DNA of 64,000 nt from an uncultured Sphingorhabdus sp. Lineage in GTDB: Bacteria; Pseudomonadota; Alphaproteobacteria; Sphingomonadales; Sphingomonadaceae. The position numbers were made by a program, and so were the translations under genes. Under the pieces are notes generated by a model that saw nothing but the letters and a program-made list of their open reading frames with translations, was not told where the DNA came from and did not search any database. The stretch lies in assembly GCA_937873665.1 (NCBI GenBank), contig CALMYW010000394.1, positions 806,001 to 870,000 of the forward strand, in the 5' to 3' direction. Positions 9,416-18,474 of the stretch are shown piece by piece (position 1 is the stretch's first letter; each line of letters opens with the position of its first letter).

Positions 9416-12400
9416 GCTGTCTCTCCCGCCGGATGTTCAAGGTCGCCCGCTTCGCGCTCTGCCGTACTTTCGCCAAAGCGTTCATACAGCATCGGTAGCA
9501 GGAACAGTGTGAGTAGCGTGGATGTAACCAGTCCGCCAATTACGACGATAGCCAGCGGCTTCTGAATTTCGGAGCCCGGGCCGCTGGCGAAGAGCAGCGG
9601 CACCAGCCCGAACGCTGCAATGCTGGCGGTCATCAGAACGGGCCGAAGCCGGCGTTCCGCGCCTTGGCGCACGGCCAGCGCAAGCGGAATACCCTCTTGC
9701 CGCAATTGCCGGAAATAGCTGACCATGACGAGACCGTTGAGCACGGCAATACCCAGCAGCGCGATAAAGCCGACGGATGCCGGAACCGAGAGATACTCGC
9801 CCGATATCGCCAGGCTGATGATGCCACCAACGGCTGCGAAAGGAATGTTGGCGATGATCAGCAGCGACGCCCGCACCGAATTCAGCGTGGCATAGAGCAC
9901 GACAAAGATCAGCAATACCGCAATCGGAAGCACGATCATCAATCGGGCTGAAGCGCGTTGCTGGTTTTCAAACTGGCCGCCCCATACAATCCGGTAGCCG
10001 GGCGGCAATTTCACATTTGTGCCGATGTCCGCCTTGGCTTCTTCGACATAGCCAACCAAATCGCGCCCCGAGACAAACGCCTGCACAAGCGCAAAACGCG
10101 AACCATTTTCATGTTCCAGCTTCACCGGCCCCGCAATTTGAGCAACTGTGGCGACATCACTGGTCCTGACTAATTGGCCGGACGGCGCGCGATATATCTG
10201 ATCGGTAAAGCTTGCTGGATCGATCCCTTCGCTTCCCGCGCCCTTGATCACGATTGGCACGCGGCGATTGCCATCGGCAACGACGCCTGCGCGCACGCCT
10301 TCGACATCGGCGCGCATCATGTCTTGCAGCATATCGACTGGCATCCCTGCGCGTCCTGCAGCCAGACGGTCAATATCGATCTGGAGATAGTCGACGGTAT
10401 CATTAGCGACCGTCATGGCTTCAGTGGTCCCCTTAATCTGCTGCAGGCGGGTTTGAATTTCTCCCGAAATACGCGACAGTTCCTTAAGGTCGGGCCCAAA
10501 CAACTTAATCGCCAAATCTCCGCGCGCGCCGGTCAGCATTTCGGAAATACGCATTTCGATAGGCTGGGTGAAACTGGGTTCGATACCGGGTAGATCATCC
10601 AAGACTTTGCGGATTTCCTCCACCAGCCAATCCTTGTCCTGTACCCTCCATTCTTCACGCGGTTTTAGCCGCATGAAGCTGTCGGTCTCATTCGGACTCA
10701 TCGGATCAAGGCCGAGTTCGTCGCTACCGACGCGAGCGATAATGTCGGTCACTTCGGGCACTTGCGACAGGATGGCACGCTGCACTTTCAAATCACCTTC
10801 GAGGCTGTGATCGATGCTGATGCTGGGATATTTGGCGAGTTGGACGAGTGTCGAGCCCTCGTCCATTGTTGGCAAGAATGTCTTGCCGGTTATTGTAAAT
10901 GCACCGCCAGCCACCACGAGTGATGCTACCGCAATGCCGGACACCAGCCGCCGGTTGGCGAAGGCCTTTTCCAGCAGGCTATGATAACGCGGACCGATTT
11001 GCCGCATCAGCCACGGTTCATGATGACCTTCGGCTCGCTTCAATCCGAAATAAGCGAGCACCGGAATTAAGGTGAGCGATAGCAATAGTGCCGACATCAG
11101 TGATAATATGATGGTCAGCGCAACCGGCCCGAACAGCTTGCCTTCCAGTCCTTCCAGCGTCAGCAGCGGCAGGAATACAAGCGCAATAATCAGCATGCCT
11201 GAGGCGACCGGAGTCGCCACCTCGGCAGCAGAAACAAATACGGCTTGAAGCTTGCTTTGATGACGATGTTTGGGATCCGAAAGCCGTTCAACGACATTTT
11301 CGACGACAACCACCGCGCCGTCGACCAATATCCCGACTGCGATAGCGAGCCCGCCGAGGCTCATCAGATTCGCGGTAAGGCCAATCGAGCCCATGACGAT
11401 AAAGGTCAGCAACGCCGCCATCGGCAGAGCGACCGCAACGATGATGGCAGCGCGCACATCACCCAAAAACAGCAGCAAGAGAATAACCACAAGCACAGTG
11501 GCTTCAAGCAATGCTGACTCAACTGTGCCTACCGCGCGCCCGATCAGGTCTGACCGGTCGTAGAAGTCGTCGATGGCCATGCCCTTGGGGAGGCTGGTTT
11601 TGATTTCATCCAGGCGCGCTCGCACTCCTGACACAACCTTGCTGGCATCGGCGCCACGCAGGCCGATGACGAGGCCCTGAACTGCCTCGCCTTTGCCGTT
11701 TTTCGTCACCGCACCATAACGTGTCAAAGCGCCGGTGCGGACGTTCGCAACATCACTGACGCGGAGAACCGAGCCTCCCGCTGCGCGGACCACGACCGAG
11801 GAAAGATCTTCCAAAGAACGGACAGCACCGACGGCGCGGACGATCAGCGATTCTTCGCCGACTTTCAGCCGCCCTGCGCCATCGTTGCGGTTGCTGCTTT
11901 CGATTGCGCTTCGCAGGTCTTCGACGCTAAGACCGGCGGCGGAAAGCGCCGCATTGTCAGGGCGCACCTCGAATGTCTCGACAAATCCGCCAAGCGCGTT
12001 GACGTCGGCCACGCCGGGAACCGTGCGTAGAGCCGGACGGATGATCCAGTCGAGCACCCGGCGCTTTTCGGCGAGTGTTTGCGGGCCTTCGACGGTAAAC
12101 ATATACATGTCGGACAGCGGCGTCGAAATCGGCGCCATACCCCCCTCGACAGTTACCGGCAGGTCCCCCGACACGTTGGACAGGCGCTCGGCAATCTGGC
12201 TGCGCGCCCAGTAAATGTCGGTGCCGTCCTTGAAGTCGATGGTGATATCGGCAATCGCATATTTGGCAACCGAGCGCAGGTTGGCTTGGTCCGGAATGCC
12301 GAGCATTTCCATTTCGATTGGGGTAATAACGCGGCTCTCGACCTCTTCGGGGGTCATCCCTGGGGCCTTCAGAATGATCTTCACCTGAGTCGAACTAATG

Positions 12401-12522
12401 TCCGGGAAGGCGTCGATTGGCAGATTGGCAAAGGACCACCCGCCCCAGCCAGCCAGTGCCAAAGCGATCCCGATGACGGCTAGGCGAAATGCCAGCGCCT
12501 GCTCGACCAAACGGCGTAACAT
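9412..12522 (-). CDS. CzcA/CusA-family heavy-metal efflux RND pump
   Basis: A 1036-aa inner-membrane proton antiporter of the HME-RND family. It shows the usual N-terminus (FANLPIDAFPDISSTQV), a large periplasmic domain, and the central helix LAIAVGILVDGAVVVVEN at residues 392-409. Zn/Co/Cd pumps of this family usually have DFG where this one has AVG, followed by the conserved DGAV..VEN. So it is not a classical CzcA, and the substrate (possibly nickel, or another ion) stays open. It lies three bases after the adaptor gene and overlaps the channel gene by four bases. It is opposite a two-component system that probably senses the metal. Confidence 0.9.
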   Translation of the reverse strand: MLRRLVEQALAFRLAVIGIALALAGWGGWSFANLPIDAFPDISSTQVKIILKAPGMTPEEVESRVITPIEMEMLGIPDQANLRSVAKYAIADITIDFKDGTDIYWARSQIAERLSNVSGDLPVTVEGGMAPISTPLSDMYMFTVEGPQTLAEKRRVLDWIIRPALRTVPGVADVNALGGFVETFEVRPDNAALSAAGLSVEDLRSAIESSNRNDGAGRLKVGEESLIVRAVGAVRSLEDLSSVVVRAAGGSVLRVSDVANVRTGALTRYGAVTKNGKGEAVQGLVIGLRGADASKVVSGVRARLDEIKTSLPKGMAIDDFYDRSDLIGRAVGTVESALLEATVLVVILLLLFLGDVRAAIIVAVALPMAALLTFIVMGSIGLTANLMSLGGLAIAVGILVDGAVVVVENVVERLSDPKHRHQSKLQAVFVSAAEVATPVASGMLIIALVFLPLLTLEGLEGKLFGPVALTIILSLMSALLLSLTLIPVLAYFGLKRAEGHHEPWLMRQIGPRYHSLLEKAFANRRLVSGIAVASLVVAGGAFTITGKTFLPTMDEGSTLVQLAKYPSISIDHSLEGDLKVQRAILSQVPEVTDIIARVGSDELGLDPMSPNETDSFMRLKPREEWRVQDKDWLVEEIRKVLDDLPGIEPSFTQPIEMRISEMLTGARGDLAIKLFGPDLKELSRISGEIQTRLQQIKGTTEAMTVANDTVDYLQIDIDRLAAGRAGMPVDMLQDMMRADVEGVRAGVVADGNRRVPIVIKGAGSEGIDPASFTDQIYRAPSGQLVRTSDVATVAQIAGPVKLEHENGSRFALVQAFVSGRDLVGYVEEAKADIGTNVKLPPGYRIVWGGQFENQQRASARLMIVLPIAVLLIFVVLYATLNSVRASLLIIANIPFAAVGGIISLAISGEYLSVPASVGFIALLGIAVLNGLVMVSYFRQLRQEGIPLALAVRQGAERRLRPVLMTASIAAFGLVPLLFASGPGSEIQKPLAIVVIGGLVTSTLLTLFLLPMLYERFGESTAEREAGDLEHPAGETA

Positions 12523-12525
12523 CGC

Positions 12526-13635
12526 TTATTCCCCGCCCAATATGACTTTGAGTTCCGAAATACCCGAAGTTGCTACCTTTTCACCCGGCTTGAGGCCAGC
12601 CGATAACACGGCTTGGTCGGACGTCCGGCTTGCCACAGTCACAGCGCGCTGTTCAAAGCCCTTCGAAGTCCGCACGAACACGATGTCTTTGTCGCCCATC
12701 CGAGTCACTGCCGCCGCCGGTATGCTGGTGCCCGGTGTTGGACTTGTTCCCTTGAGCAACGCCGTGACCGCCTTGCCGCTTACCAGTGCAGGCGATGTGT
12801 CCAGACGTGCCTTTGCCAGCAGGGAACGCGTAACTGGATCGATTGTGCCGCTAACCGATATGATGCTGCCCCGAACCGGCTCGCCGCCCGCGACCGCTAC
12901 TTCCACAACCATTCCGGGAAAGACGCTGTTGGCCATTCGCTCGGGCAGTTGCAGGTCGAGCATCTGGGCCGAGGTATTCTCGACGACAAATGGGGCAGTC
13001 ATACCATCAACAGGCCCGCCGGTCTGGACGTTGACCATCGCCAGCCGTCCGGTGATGGGCGCGCGGAGCGTCATCTCACCGCTCGCATTTGCACCCGATT
13101 GATTGAGAACTCGGGCATTCTCTGCGACATCAACCTGCGCTTGGCGGACCGCCGATTGAGCTTCGTCACCGCGTGCGCCGGCAATGATGCCTTCGCGCAC
13201 CAATTGTCCGGTCCGGGCCGCTGTCGCCTGTGCCAGATCGAGCCGTGCGCGTGCTCTTGCAAGCTCTGCTCCATATTGGACGGGTTCGCGGCTGCGCACG
13301 ATTGCAAGGGCTTGCCCTTGGCGTACCGCCTGACCTGGCACCACAAAAAGTCGGATGACCGAACCCGTGAACGGCGCAGTTACAGCGACCCGCGCTTCGG
13401 GCGGAAGCGTGACCGTGGCTGGTACCGTTCCAAGGGCAATATTGGATGCGACGGCTGCTGTTGCAGTTACAATACCCAGCTTCTCGATTTGTGCTGCTGT
13501 TATCACGCCAGATTCGGCGGCTGGGGGTGGAGCGGTTGTCCTGTCAGGAGTGTCTGGACTGGCCCACCACAATATACCAGCGATAAGCATGACCGCTGCC
13601 AAACCGAGTATGAAAATCGAGCGTCTGTTTATCAT
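12526..13635 (-). CDS. Periplasmic adaptor (membrane fusion protein) of the efflux pump, CzcB-like
   Basis: The start is set at ATG 13635 (MINRRSIFILGLAAVMLIAG), because longer readings run into the opposite regulator gene. The 369-aa product has one N-terminal membrane anchor, a lipoyl-like half (VTAPFTGSVIRLFVVPGQAV), an alpha-hairpin (ELARARARLDLAQA), the second lipoyl half (LRAPITGRLAMVNV) and a C-terminal beta-barrel. It bridges the RND pump and the outer-membrane channel. It is the first gene of the efflux operon. The control region carries direct repeats likely bound by the neighbouring response regulator. Confidence 0.88.
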   Translation of the reverse strand: MINRRSIFILGLAAVMLIAGILWWASPDTPDRTTAPPPAAESGVITAAQIEKLGIVTATAAVASNIALGTVPATVTLPPEARVAVTAPFTGSVIRLFVVPGQAVRQGQALAIVRSREPVQYGAELARARARLDLAQATAARTGQLVREGIIAGARGDEAQSAVRQAQVDVAENARVLNQSGANASGEMTLRAPITGRLAMVNVQTGGPVDGMTAPFVVENTSAQMLDLQLPERMANSVFPGMVVEVAVAGGEPVRGSIISVSGTIDPVTRSLLAKARLDTSPALVSGKAVTALLKGTSPTPGTSIPAAAVTRMGDKDIVFVRTSKGFEQRAVTVASRTSDQAVLSAGLKPGEKVATSGISELKVILGGE

Positions 13636-13657
13636 TTTTGACGTTTCGCTTACGAAT

Positions 13658-13683
13658 CTGACAAAAAGCTGACAAAATGTCAG
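13658..13683. promoter_or_regulatory. Candidate response-regulator boxes between efflux operon and two-component genes
   Basis: CTGACAAAA occurs twice, at 13658-13666 and 13669-13677, exactly 11 bases apart. That is the one-turn spacing of OmpR/PhoB-type tandem sites. The second copy is also half of a perfect dyad CTGACA-AAA-TGTCAG (13669-13683). The site sits in the 97-bp gap between the divergent adaptor and regulator genes. Binding by the adjacent regulator is inferred from position. Confidence 0.55.
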
Positions 13684-13732
13684 GGTGCCGTCAGATTTGG
13701 TGGCCAGACGAAAAATATAAAAAAGCGAGTCA

Positions 13733-14392
13733 ATGATGCGCGTATTGCTTGTGGAGGATGATCCCGAACTTCGCCGACGGTTATCCGAACGGCTGCAACG
13801 TGCAGGTATCGCCGTAGATTGTGCATGCAACGCTGAAGAGGCACGACTGTGGCCCGACATCGAAGCTATGGCTGCAATTATTCTCGACCTCGGGCTACCC
13901 GATAGCGATGGCCTCGACCTGTTACGCTATTGGCGTGCCGGGGCAGCGTCATTACCGATATTAATTCTCACCGCACGGGGTGGATGGCGTGACAAGGTTG
14001 AAGGGTTGAATGCCGGAGCTGATGATTTTTTGGTAAAACCCGTTCGGTTCGAAGAGTTGCTGGCCCGCATCCATGCCATGTGTCGCAGGCACGATGGTCG
14101 GGCTGCATCAGCATTAACCGCGGGCGATCTATCGCTCGATCCGGTCGGTAAAATGGTTACGCTTGGCGATACAGCGCTGCTATTGAGCCGAAAGGAATTC
14201 AATCTCTTACATCATTTTCTTCGTCGCCCCCACCAGATCCATTCGCAAGCCGTTCTCGTTGAACTACTTTATGCACTCGACACCGAGCGTGATCATAACG
14301 CCGTCGAAGCGCATGTCAGCCGGTTGCGGCGAAAGATCGGGAAAGCACGGATTCAGACGGTGCGTGGCATGGGTTACAAATTCATTCCATGA
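13733..14392 (+). CDS. OmpR-family response regulator
   Basis: A 219-aa two-domain regulator. The receiver domain has the acidic pair in VEDDPEL, the phosphate-accepting Asp52 in ILDLGLP and the conserved lysine in FLVKPVRF. The C-terminal winged helix carries LSRKEFNLL, VEAHVSRLRRKI and VRGMGYKF. It overlaps the histidine-kinase gene by four bases and diverges from the metal efflux operon, so it very likely activates that operon on metal stress. Two adjacent ATG codons (13733 and 13736) are possible starts. Confidence 0.93.
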   Translation: MMRVLLVEDDPELRRRLSERLQRAGIAVDCACNAEEARLWPDIEAMAAIILDLGLPDSDGLDLLRYWRAGAASLPILILTARGGWRDKVEGLNAGADDFLVKPVRFEELLARIHAMCRRHDGRAASALTAGDLSLDPVGKMVTLGDTALLLSRKEFNLLHHFLRRPHQIHSQAVLVELLYALDTERDHNAVEAHVSRLRRKIGKARIQTVRGMGYKFIP

Positions 14393-15738
14393 ATATTCGA
14401 ATCAACAGCCTTCGTGACCGGTTTCTGATCGCAATTCTATTGTGGGTGGCGCTTGGCATAGGGGCAATCTGGGTCTCGTCCGTCCGTCTGTTCAGCCTGC
14501 ATGTCGAAGCGCAATATCATGAAGAACTGGAGGTTCATGTGAAGGAACTTGCGGGACTGACAGTGCTCGATGAAAAGGGTAGCCCACAACTGACGCGACC
14601 ACTTTCCGACCCGCGTTATGCGGTCCCGTTGTCGGGCTTTTACTGGCAAGTGACGCGACCGGGTTTCGGGACGCTCAAGTCGCCATCAATGACTCGCGGG
14701 GCTCTTGATTATGACATCGCACATTCGCCCAATGTCCTGCATTATGTGGCGAACGGTCCAACCGGGCAGACAATAGTATATGGACTGGTCCGTCCGACAA
14801 CGACAGGTGCGCCGACCCACTTCGTGATTGCAACCGACGAACGGCATTTGAAACGCATCATCTCGGCGTTCACGCGAGAATTAACGGTCTGGTTAGCGCT
14901 GCTCGCACTGGCGTTGATCGCGAGCGGATTTGCCATCATCACATTCGGATTGCGGCCGTTTGGTCGGCTAGCCAGCGGTATTCGTGCCTTGCGGGCGGGC
15001 AAAGCGAGTATGATTGACGGGTCTTATCCCGACGAGATTCAGGAAGTCGTCACCGATCTCAATGCTTACGCGAGCCGAAATACAGCTATTGTGGAACGCG
15101 GACGCGTGCAGGCAGGCAATTTGGCGCATTCGTTACGAACGCCTCTGGCTGTTGTTACCGACGAGGCCGAACGAATGGTAGAGACCGGCACTGCTGGCGA
15201 TCAGGCACAGATATTTCTTGACCAGACGCAAGCGATGCAGAGACAGATTGATTATCATTTGGCCAGAACCCGGTCGGGAGGGTCACGTCAGGCGATAGGT
15301 GCGCATACGTCGTTATCTGACATACTCCCGCCGCTACTCAGCGCTATGACACGAATTTATCCAGCCAAATCTTTCCGGGCCACAGAGGCGATAGCTACTG
15401 CAAAGAACATTGCGTGTGACCCGGAAGATTTGAGTGAAATTTTGTCCAATCTTCTCGATAATGCCGGCAAGTGGGCAGCCAAGAAAATTACCATTCGCTT
15501 TTATGAAACGAGTAAGGCATCGATAATTGAGATTGAGGATGATGGCGACGGCGTCGGCCCCGATGTCCTCGACCAGATATTCGAAATCGGCGTGAGCCAG
15601 TGTGACAGAGCTGGCGATTCCGGCCTCGGCCTCCCAATATCCCGCGACATTGCCCGCGATTATGGTGGGGATATCACAGTTGCGAATGCACCAAATGGCG
15701 GCTTAATAGCTAAAATCGTTCTGCCCCTGTTACGATGA
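14389..15738 (+). CDS. Sensor histidine kinase
   Basis: A 449-aa inner-membrane kinase with two membrane helices (about residues 11-36 and 167-187) enclosing a periplasmic sensor region. A HAMP-like segment follows. The phosphoacceptor is His247 in NLAHSLRTPL. The ATPase domain has the N box with Asn358 in SNLLDNAGKW, DDGDGVG, and the GLGLPIS glycine box. The layout resembles PhoQ-type kinases. It is the partner of the preceding regulator. The periplasmic region does not show an obvious histidine-rich metal site. Confidence 0.92.
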   Translation: MNIRINSLRDRFLIAILLWVALGIGAIWVSSVRLFSLHVEAQYHEELEVHVKELAGLTVLDEKGSPQLTRPLSDPRYAVPLSGFYWQVTRPGFGTLKSPSMTRGALDYDIAHSPNVLHYVANGPTGQTIVYGLVRPTTTGAPTHFVIATDERHLKRIISAFTRELTVWLALLALALIASGFAIITFGLRPFGRLASGIRALRAGKASMIDGSYPDEIQEVVTDLNAYASRNTAIVERGRVQAGNLAHSLRTPLAVVTDEAERMVETGTAGDQAQIFLDQTQAMQRQIDYHLARTRSGGSRQAIGAHTSLSDILPPLLSAMTRIYPAKSFRATEAIATAKNIACDPEDLSEILSNLLDNAGKWAAKKITIRFYETSKASIIEIEDDGDGVGPDVLDQIFEIGVSQCDRAGDSGLGLPISRDIARDYGGDITVANAPNGGLIAKIVLPLLR

Positions 15739-15763
15739 CGGGCCAAACCTAATCAGCTTGTTT

Positions 15764-16627
15764 CTAAGCAATGGCGCTAGCCAGCCATGCCTTACCTTGC
15801 ATCATGACTCCTCGGCCCGCTTCATAATGGTTCTGAAACAACTCAATCAAATCCGCCTCAGCTGCCGAGCGAACATCTGCGCCTTGTTCATCTAGCGCGC
15901 GTCCAACGGCCATTGACGACAATATGAATGAGACGGCGTCTTGCGGTGTGACATTTACACCGCCAATCGGCTGAAGTCCTTGATAGGCCGACACGTTCAC
16001 ATTTGAAAAACCACCGCTTGCGAGGATCTCATTTAGATAGTCGAGGTCTTCGAATGCAAATGGGCCAGGTGTGCGGGGGACAGCCGGCGGTATGTCTACA
16101 TAACGGCGGACGATGCTCATCATCTCCATCATCCACAGATTGTCACGCGGCGGTCCCCAAACAGCGAGATCAATGCGCGCGCTGGGGCGCAGCAAGCTGT
16201 GCAAATTGGCGAAAGCCTTATGCGGTTCGGGAAAAAACATGCTGCCAAAGCGCGAGAAGAGCCGGTCGAATGGTTTGTCGTCGAATTGAACTGTCGACGC
16301 GTCAGCGCAGATGAAGCGGATATTGCTGACACCGGCATCGTTGGCGCGCTGTGTAGCCGCCGTCGTCAAATCGGGTGAAATGTCGATACCAAGGACCTCG
16401 CCCGAAGGTGCAACCGCCTGCGCAATGGCAATTGTTGTCCCGCCACCACCGCAGCCGATATCGAGCACGCGCTCGCTGTGTTTGTAATCTGCCTGTTTGA
16501 GCAGAGCCTCACCAATCGGAGCGATCATGCCTTCGAACCGCTCGAGATTAGCGAGCCATTTGGCACCCATCTCGCCCGCCCAATCTTCGCCCTTCAATGC
16601 TTCTGGGCTGCTGTCGATCTCGGTCAT
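15764..16627 (-). CDS. Class I SAM-dependent methyltransferase
   Basis: A 287-aa protein. The start is ATG 16627, with GGAGAGAG at a normal distance upstream; starts at 16642 and 16645 are possible. Motif I is VLDIGCGGGGTT, followed by GEVLGIDISPDL and FDRLFSRFGSMFF, as in UbiE-like small-molecule methyltransferases. The substrate cannot be told. It diverges from a TetR gene across a long perfect inverted repeat, so that regulator probably represses it. Its job may be linked to the exporter encoded behind the TetR gene. Confidence 0.85.
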   Translation of the reverse strand: MTEIDSSPEALKGEDWAGEMGAKWLANLERFEGMIAPIGEALLKQADYKHSERVLDIGCGGGGTTIAIAQAVAPSGEVLGIDISPDLTTAATQRANDAGVSNIRFICADASTVQFDDKPFDRLFSRFGSMFFPEPHKAFANLHSLLRPSARIDLAVWGPPRDNLWMMEMMSIVRRYVDIPPAVPRTPGPFAFEDLDYLNEILASGGFSNVNVSAYQGLQPIGGVNVTPQDAVSFILSSMAVGRALDEQGADVRSAAEADLIELFQNHYEAGRGVMMQGKAWLASAIA

Positions 16628-16647
16628 TCTAACTCTCTCCATCAAGC

Positions 16648-16691
16648 CTTTGCATTAAAGATAGTGACTAATTACTATCTTTAATGCAAAG
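16648..16691. promoter_or_regulatory. Perfect 18-bp inverted repeat, candidate TetR operator
   Basis: CTTTGCATTAAAGATAGT (16648-16665) and its exact complement (16674-16691) are separated by eight bases. The dyad fills most of the gap between the divergent methyltransferase and TetR genes and ends eight bases before the TetR ATG. A repressor bound here would block both promoters. It is longer than most TetR operators and could hold two dimers. Confidence 0.75.
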
Positions 16692-16699
16692 TACAATGC

Positions 16700-17296
16700 A
16701 TGTATCAAACAAAACTTCCGGCCGAAATGAGGCGAGCAGTTACCGTCGAGGCGGTGATTGCGCTGGCGGCAAAAACAAATCCCGCCGATATAACGACCGC
16801 GCAAATTGCAGCGCATATGGGTGTTTCCCAAGGTGCCCTTTTCCGCCATTTCGCAGATAAGCAAGCGGTCTGGACAGCGGTTATGGATTGGACAGCCGAT
16901 ACGCTATTGGCCCGCTTCGACGCGGTTACGGGCGCAACACCCGTCGACCGGTTGCGCGCTATTTTTACGACGCACATCGCATTTGTTGTCGAACATGTGG
17001 GTGTACCCCGGATCCTGTTTGGCGAGTTGCAGCGTGATAGCGACGCCCCCGGCAAGGCGCGGGTACGCGCGTTGATGACCGGATATCGAGACAGGGTGAT
17101 AAACCTGCTTGAACAAGCCAAGGCTCAGGGGCTGATAAAAGAAACAACCGACTGCTCTGCGGCCGCATCGATGTTTTTGGGCATGGTGCAGGGCCTTGCG
17201 ATGCAGGCGATGGCTGCCGACGATTTCGATAATATGCCCGCCGTTTCCTTGCGGATGTTCGATCTATTTCTCGATGCTTTGGGCGCAGCGACATGA
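16700..17296 (+). CDS. TetR-family transcriptional regulator
   Basis: A 198-aa protein with the N-terminal helix-turn-helix ITTAQIAAHMGVSQGALFRHF (first residues vary) at about residues 33-54, and a C-terminal ligand domain. It heads an operon with a membrane-fusion protein, an ABC permease and an ATPase, and overlaps the first of these by four bases. The perfect dyad just upstream suggests autorepression and control of the divergent methyltransferase. The inducer is unknown. Confidence 0.9.
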   Translation: MYQTKLPAEMRRAVTVEAVIALAAKTNPADITTAQIAAHMGVSQGALFRHFADKQAVWTAVMDWTADTLLARFDAVTGATPVDRLRAIFTTHIAFVVEHVGVPRILFGELQRDSDAPGKARVRALMTGYRDRVINLLEQAKAQGLIKETTDCSAAASMFLGMVQGLAMQAMAADDFDNMPAVSLRMFDLFLDALGAAT

Positions 17297-18474
17297 AATT
17301 GGCATTTACGATAAGCCGAAGGGGCTGGCTGCTTTTGGCCGTTCTGATGCCGCTTCTTTTGCTATTTGCATGGGTGGCCTTGCGCTCCGGTCCATTGGCG
17401 CCCGTGAATGTCACAGTCGTGCAGGTCGAAGAACGCGCCATTTCGCCAGCCTTATTTGGCATCGGCACCGTTGAAGCCCGTTACACGCAGAAAGTTGGTC
17501 CAACTGCTGCGGGCAGGGTCAGCATGGTCGCAGTCGATGTAGGTGACATTGTAAAAGAAGGACAGTTGCTCGCGCAAATTGATCCTGTCGACCTTGACCA
17601 ACGGATTGATGCCGCTGCCGGAGGTTCCGCGCGTTCAGCAGCACTGGAGCAAGCGGCGGTTGCGCAGATTGCTGATGCAACCGCCCGCGTTGCGCTCGCG
17701 CAAAACCAGGCTGCCCGAACAGAAAAATTGAAGGAAGGTGGCTGGGTCACCGATGCCATGGTCGATCAGCGTCGACAGGAGTTGGCAGCAGCCCGCGCAA
17801 GCCTTGCAGCCGCCAAGGCCAATCGCAACGCCGCTGGGCAAGATCGCGCAAGGCTCGGTGCCGAAAGGGCTGCTCTGGTCCAGCAAAAGGTCAATCTGCG
17901 CCTCGTAGCGCCGCACGCGGGACTTGTGGTGCGGCGGGCAGTTGAACCCGGGACAACCGTAGTTGCAGGGCAAGCAGTGATTGAAATCATCGATCCGAGC
18001 CAATTGTGGATCAATGTAAGGTTCGACCAGACACAATCGGCCGGGCTTGCGGCAGGGTTGCCGGTGCGCATCGTCCTGCGTTCTCGTCCCGAACGCCAGG
18101 TGCCAGGCATCATTGAACGCGTAGAGCCTATGGCCGATGCGCTGACGGAGGAAGTGCTCGCGAAAGCAAAATTTTCTCTTGTCGAAGGGATTCCGTCGAT
18201 TGGTGAGCTTGCAGAAGTAACCGTGGCTTTACCAGCCCGTGCCCGGACATCGGCCATCCCGAATGCGGCCGTGCACCGCGTCGATGGTCAGGTCGGGGTT
18301 TGGGTGATCCGCGGTGGCGATCTGGAGTTTGTAAAGGTTAAGATCGGCGCGCAGAATCTGGATGGATGGGTTCAGATTCTGGATGGTCTCGAAATCGGCG
18401 AACAGACTGTCCTTCACAGCGCAAAGGCGCTTTCAGCAAACAGCCGGTTTAGCATCGTCAGATCATTGCCATGA
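17293..18474 (+). CDS. Membrane-fusion (HlyD-like) subunit of an ABC exporter
   Basis: A 393-aa protein with an N-terminal anchor (LAVLMPLLLLFAWVAL), a lipoyl-type segment (VGDIVKEGQLLAQIDPVDL), a long alanine-rich coiled coil (about residues 105-200), the second lipoyl half and a C-terminal beta region. It couples an inner-membrane exporter to an outer channel. It is followed directly by the permease (four-base overlap) and the ATPase, the order of DevB-DevC-DevA-type exporters. The substrate is unknown. No outer-membrane channel gene is in this operon. Confidence 0.86.
   Translation: MKLAFTISRRGWLLLAVLMPLLLLFAWVALRSGPLAPVNVTVVQVEERAISPALFGIGTVEARYTQKVGPTAAGRVSMVAVDVGDIVKEGQLLAQIDPVDLDQRIDAAAGGSARSAALEQAAVAQIADATARVALAQNQAARTEKLKEGGWVTDAMVDQRRQELAAARASLAAAKANRNAAGQDRARLGAERAALVQQKVNLRLVAPHAGLVVRRAVEPGTTVVAGQAVIEIIDPSQLWINVRFDQTQSAGLAAGLPVRIVLRSRPERQVPGIIERVEPMADALTEEVLAKAKFSLVEGIPSIGELAEVTVALPARARTSAIPNAAVHRVDGQVGVWVIRGGDLEFVKVKIGAQNLDGWVQILDGLEIGEQTVLHSAKALSANSRFSIVRSLP

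Noticed and set aside
12613..13641. 342-codon frame opposite the efflux adaptor
   Set aside because: Antisense shadow, rich in Cys, His and Arg, as expected from reading a GC-rich gene backwards.
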